Positions 60,253 to 62,023 of a stretch of 62,023 nucleotides of DNA are shown here, in pieces (the first letter of the stretch is position 1; each line of letters begins with the position of its first letter). A model generated the notes under the pieces. It was not told where the DNA came from and made no database searches. It saw only the letters and a list, made by a program, of their open reading frames with translations. The position numbers and the translations under genes were made by a program. The DNA is from Sporosarcina psychrophila (GTDB lineage: Bacteria > Bacillota > Bacilli > Bacillales_A > Planococcaceae), in assembly GCA_020742515.1 (NCBI GenBank), contig DYWT01000318.1, positions 1-62,023 on the forward strand. The letters are read 5' to 3'.

Positions 60253-60765
60253 TCATTCCAATTGCTCAATTTTACTTTTTACAATCTTAATCATATATTC
60301 ATAAATATATATTTGTTCTCTAATATCCTTATCGTCACCAAAGAAAGGAGTAAGGGTTTTCCAAATTACAAAACCAAATGTTCCTACTAAAAGTAGAAAA
60401 AATAACATGCAAATAATTAAATAAATTATTTTTTCTAGCGTAAAACTAAAATTATCGATTTCTTCTAAAGCTTTGTACATAATTGGTATTCCTTGAGTTG
60501 TAAAAAAATTAGTAAGAACAACAACAACAATACCAATACCGATCCCCCTATATCCAAAGTAATTTAACTCTTTTTGAAGAGACTCTAAATGAAAAATCAC
60601 TTCTTTTAAAAGCTTCTTTTCACATTTTATTTCTTTAGATAATGAATTTATTATTATATCCAATTCTTCGTTTGCCTTCGCTCTTAGAAGTAATTTTCGT
60701 TCATGTTTTTTTGTGATTTTATTAAATTCTCTTTTTCTAATTTTATTTACTTTTTTTATGTTCAT
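60253..60765 (-). CDS. two-helix coiled-coil membrane protein in the defence-like locus
   Basis: 170 residues: very basic head (MNIKKVNKIRKREFNKITKKHERKLL), a coiled coil (about 25-70, NEELDIIINSLSKEIKCEKK), helix 1 (YRGIGIGIVVVVLTNFFTT), a polar extracytoplasmic loop, helix 2 (IIYLIICMLFFLLLVGTFGFVIW) and a helical tail. AGGAG precedes ATG 60765. No family recognised. It lies between two 61-bp direct repeats downstream of the ATPase/DUF4435 pair, suggesting later insertion. A membrane effector is possible but is only inference. Confidence 0.6.
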   Translation of the reverse strand: MNIKKVNKIRKREFNKITKKHERKLLLRAKANEELDIIINSLSKEIKCEKKLLKEVIFHLESLQKELNYFGYRGIGIGIVVVVLTNFFTTQGIPIMYKALEEIDNFSFTLEKIIYLIICMLFFLLLVGTFGFVIWKTLTPFFGDDKDIREQIYIYEYMIKIVKSKIEQLE

Positions 60766-60782
60766 CTTTACTGCTCCTATAT

Positions 60783-60843
60783 AACAAATGATACAGCGCA
60801 ATGATGTAATCAATCGTTGTCCTCTGGTTGGCCAGGGGGGACT
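60783..60843. repeat. 61-bp direct repeat, right copy
   Basis: Begins at the DUF4435 gene stop codon. Here the outer terminator arm is replaced by the ribosome binding site of the next gene. Confidence 0.9.
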
Positions 60844-61673
60844 TATAAAACTCTTTCCTTTAAGAATTCAAAGTTTTTTAAATCGATACTTTGAACAAAA
60901 CTTGTAAAAAGCGCTTTATCTGTCATGCCCTTGCCGCCGCCAGTCGCTTTAGCTAAGTTTTTACAATAGTTAGTTAGACTTGCCCATAAAAATTTCCCTG
61001 AAACTAATTGGTTCTTGATATCTACTCCAGTTAATACCTCTTCTACTAATTGGAATTCTTCATCAAAATTATATCCTTTTCTAGTTACTTCACTCTTTTT
61101 TTCATCGTATAATTTTCCGACTTTTTCGCCACTTAATTTATGTGTATTATTTATTAAATAAACATACTCTTTGTCAGTTATACAACTTGTTAGGTTATAT
61201 TTTCTAGATACTAATGCAATTTTAAAAACCTTTTCAAAGTCTACAATTACCTCTGATAGCCATTTATCATATTCACTACCTGTTTCTTGACTTATATAAA
61301 AACCAATCGTTTCTTCAAATGACTTTTTCTCTATTAAATAATTTTCAAAACAATATCTTTCTAATTCAATAACGTTGTCTAGAGTCCTTGGATTAATATA
61401 ATTCTCCAAATATGGATCCATATCTCTATCTATTAGGAAATAACTGTTACTATCAGTATTTATTCGAGATTTCTCTAAAACTTTGGTTTTATTCCCCAAC
61501 GGAAAAACTCTTCTAATTTGAAACCTTTCTTCAAATAATTTATTTAATATTATTTTAAAAGCGTGCTGGGTTTCAACTTTCTCATCTTCTATATAAAATT
61601 GTCTTTCTTGGTATGATGTATAAAATAGACTAATATTACTCTTCCCTTTTTTACTATATTGAATTTCATTCAT
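60843..61673 (-). CDS. DUF4435 domain protein, AriB-like (PARIS defence)
   Basis: 276 residues, starting MNEIQYSKKGKSNISLFYTS. The TOPRIM-like core of DUF4435 is visible: QFYIEDE at 25-31 (acidic first motif), YFLIDRDMD at 78-86 (D-x-D metal motif) and ELERYCFENYLI at 103-114 (the E-x-Y-x-x-E-N-Y-L family mark). In PARIS systems the DUF4435 protein AriB is the nuclease released by AriA when a phage anti-restriction protein is sensed; it cleaves tRNA. The ATG overlaps the upstream ATPase stop (ATGA), supporting a two-gene module. Subtype unresolved. Confidence 0.75.
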   Translation of the reverse strand: MNEIQYSKKGKSNISLFYTSYQERQFYIEDEKVETQHAFKIILNKLFEERFQIRRVFPLGNKTKVLEKSRINTDSNSYFLIDRDMDPYLENYINPRTLDNVIELERYCFENYLIEKKSFEETIGFYISQETGSEYDKWLSEVIVDFEKVFKIALVSRKYNLTSCITDKEYVYLINNTHKLSGEKVGKLYDEKKSEVTRKGYNFDEEFQLVEEVLTGVDIKNQLVSGKFLWASLTNYCKNLAKATGGGKGMTDKALFTSFVQSIDLKNFEFLKERVL

Positions 61674-62023
61674 AAACTTGATACTCCTCTGACATCTATG
61701 CAATGATTTGCATAGTCTCCTACTATTTCTGGAGAGTGAGTAGCCAATATTAACTGTTGTCCTCCTAAGTTTTTTAACATAATATCTAATAACTGACTTT
61801 GCCATTCAATATGCAAAGATAATTCCGGTTCATCTATAATTAGTATCCTAGATTTACCACTTTGGGAAAATGATTTATTAATGTTGAGAGTTGCTACCAA
61901 CATAATAAAAAGTTGTTTTTCACCAGAAGATAGTTTTAGAACATTATTCTTGTTATTTTTACCTAGACTTTCAAATTCGATTTCTTCAAAATAAGATGAT
62001 AAATCCGTTAAAAGTATTTTTTT
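61670..62023 (-). CDS. AAA/ABC-type ATPase, AriA-like, partial
   Basis: Only the C-terminal 117 codons lie in the window; the gene continues past its right edge. Visible are the ABC signature LSSGEKQLFI, Walker B RILIIDEPELSLHIEWQ with catalytic Glu, and the switch LILATHSPEIVGDYANHCID. These belong to the AAA15/OLD-like group that pairs with DUF4435 proteins; in PARIS this is AriA. The stop overlaps the DUF4435 start. Walker A and the sensor region are outside, so the family call rests on this segment plus the partner. Confidence 0.75.
   Translation of the reverse strand, partial: KKILLTDLSSYFEEIEFESLGKNNKNNVLKLSSGEKQLFIMLVATLNINKSFSQSGKSRILIIDEPELSLHIEWQSQLLDIMLKNLGGQQLILATHSPEIVGDYANHCIDVRGVSSL

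Noticed and set aside
60180..60843. 61-bp repeats considered as start of a CRISPR array
   Set aside because: Only two copies, separated by a whole gene, and the repeat is part of a terminator.

Overview
The window looks like a chromosomal segment of a low-GC, spore-forming Firmicute of the Bacillaceae/Planococcaceae type; Sporosarcina-like is my best guess. The reasons are strong AGGAGG-type ribosome binding sites, frequent TTG and GTG starts, T-box and guanidine riboswitches, a YjcZ-type peptide, Spo0M-like and YIEGIA proteins, YfkAB and a bacterial nitric oxide synthase. No rRNA and no replication origin is visible. Nearly all functional calls come from reading motifs by eye, without database searches.

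0-12 kb: a DUF418 membrane protein, a DUF5694 protein and a Gln-rich coiled coil come first. A molybdenum hydroxylase locus of the xanthine dehydrogenase type follows. The large, FAD and 2Fe-2S subunits overlap by ATGA on the minus strand, behind a YIEGIA membrane protein and its small capping subunit. The maturation pair XdhC/MobA-like is divergent. DUF4097, EcsC and TIGR02206 membrane proteins follow. 12-25 kb: a lipoprotein, a 1.3 kb structured gap, radical-SAM YfkAB, a heterodimeric ABC exporter, a two-component system, MarR, a Spo0M-like protein, an AI-2E-family permease, an LCP wall ligase and a YjcZ-like peptide.

25-37 kb: MsrA, NUDIX, a nitroreductase that can only start at CTG, a ThrZ-type threonyl-tRNA synthetase behind two tandem T-boxes, a second nitroreductase, two CynX-type MFS exporters around a LysR regulator, small membrane proteins, GNAT, and a guanidine-I riboswitch controlling a two-subunit SMR exporter.

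37-55 kb is accessory DNA. It has many small, strand-mixed genes, several too short for routine calling (a Cys/His-rich peptide, a secreted peptide, membrane peptides), and recurrent intergenic repeats and look-alike terminators. It also has nitric oxide synthase, a polysaccharide deacetylase, GNAT/NUDIX enzymes, a cupin, a WYL/YolD operon, an ORF-less group II intron remnant, PadR-DUF2812, and stray phage gene fragments (terminase small subunit, M15 endolysin).

55-62 kb: a decayed prophage. Terminase small and large subunits are broken by a stop and frameshifts, a portal 5' fragment abuts an amidase 3' fragment, and a tRNA-Met-like pseudogene, small cargo genes and a RinA-like regulator follow. 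Next to it, running off the window end, is an ATPase/DUF4435 pair resembling the PARIS (AriA/AriB) anti-phage system, with a two-helix membrane protein inserted between two 61-bp direct repeats. This is the most interesting locus in the window.
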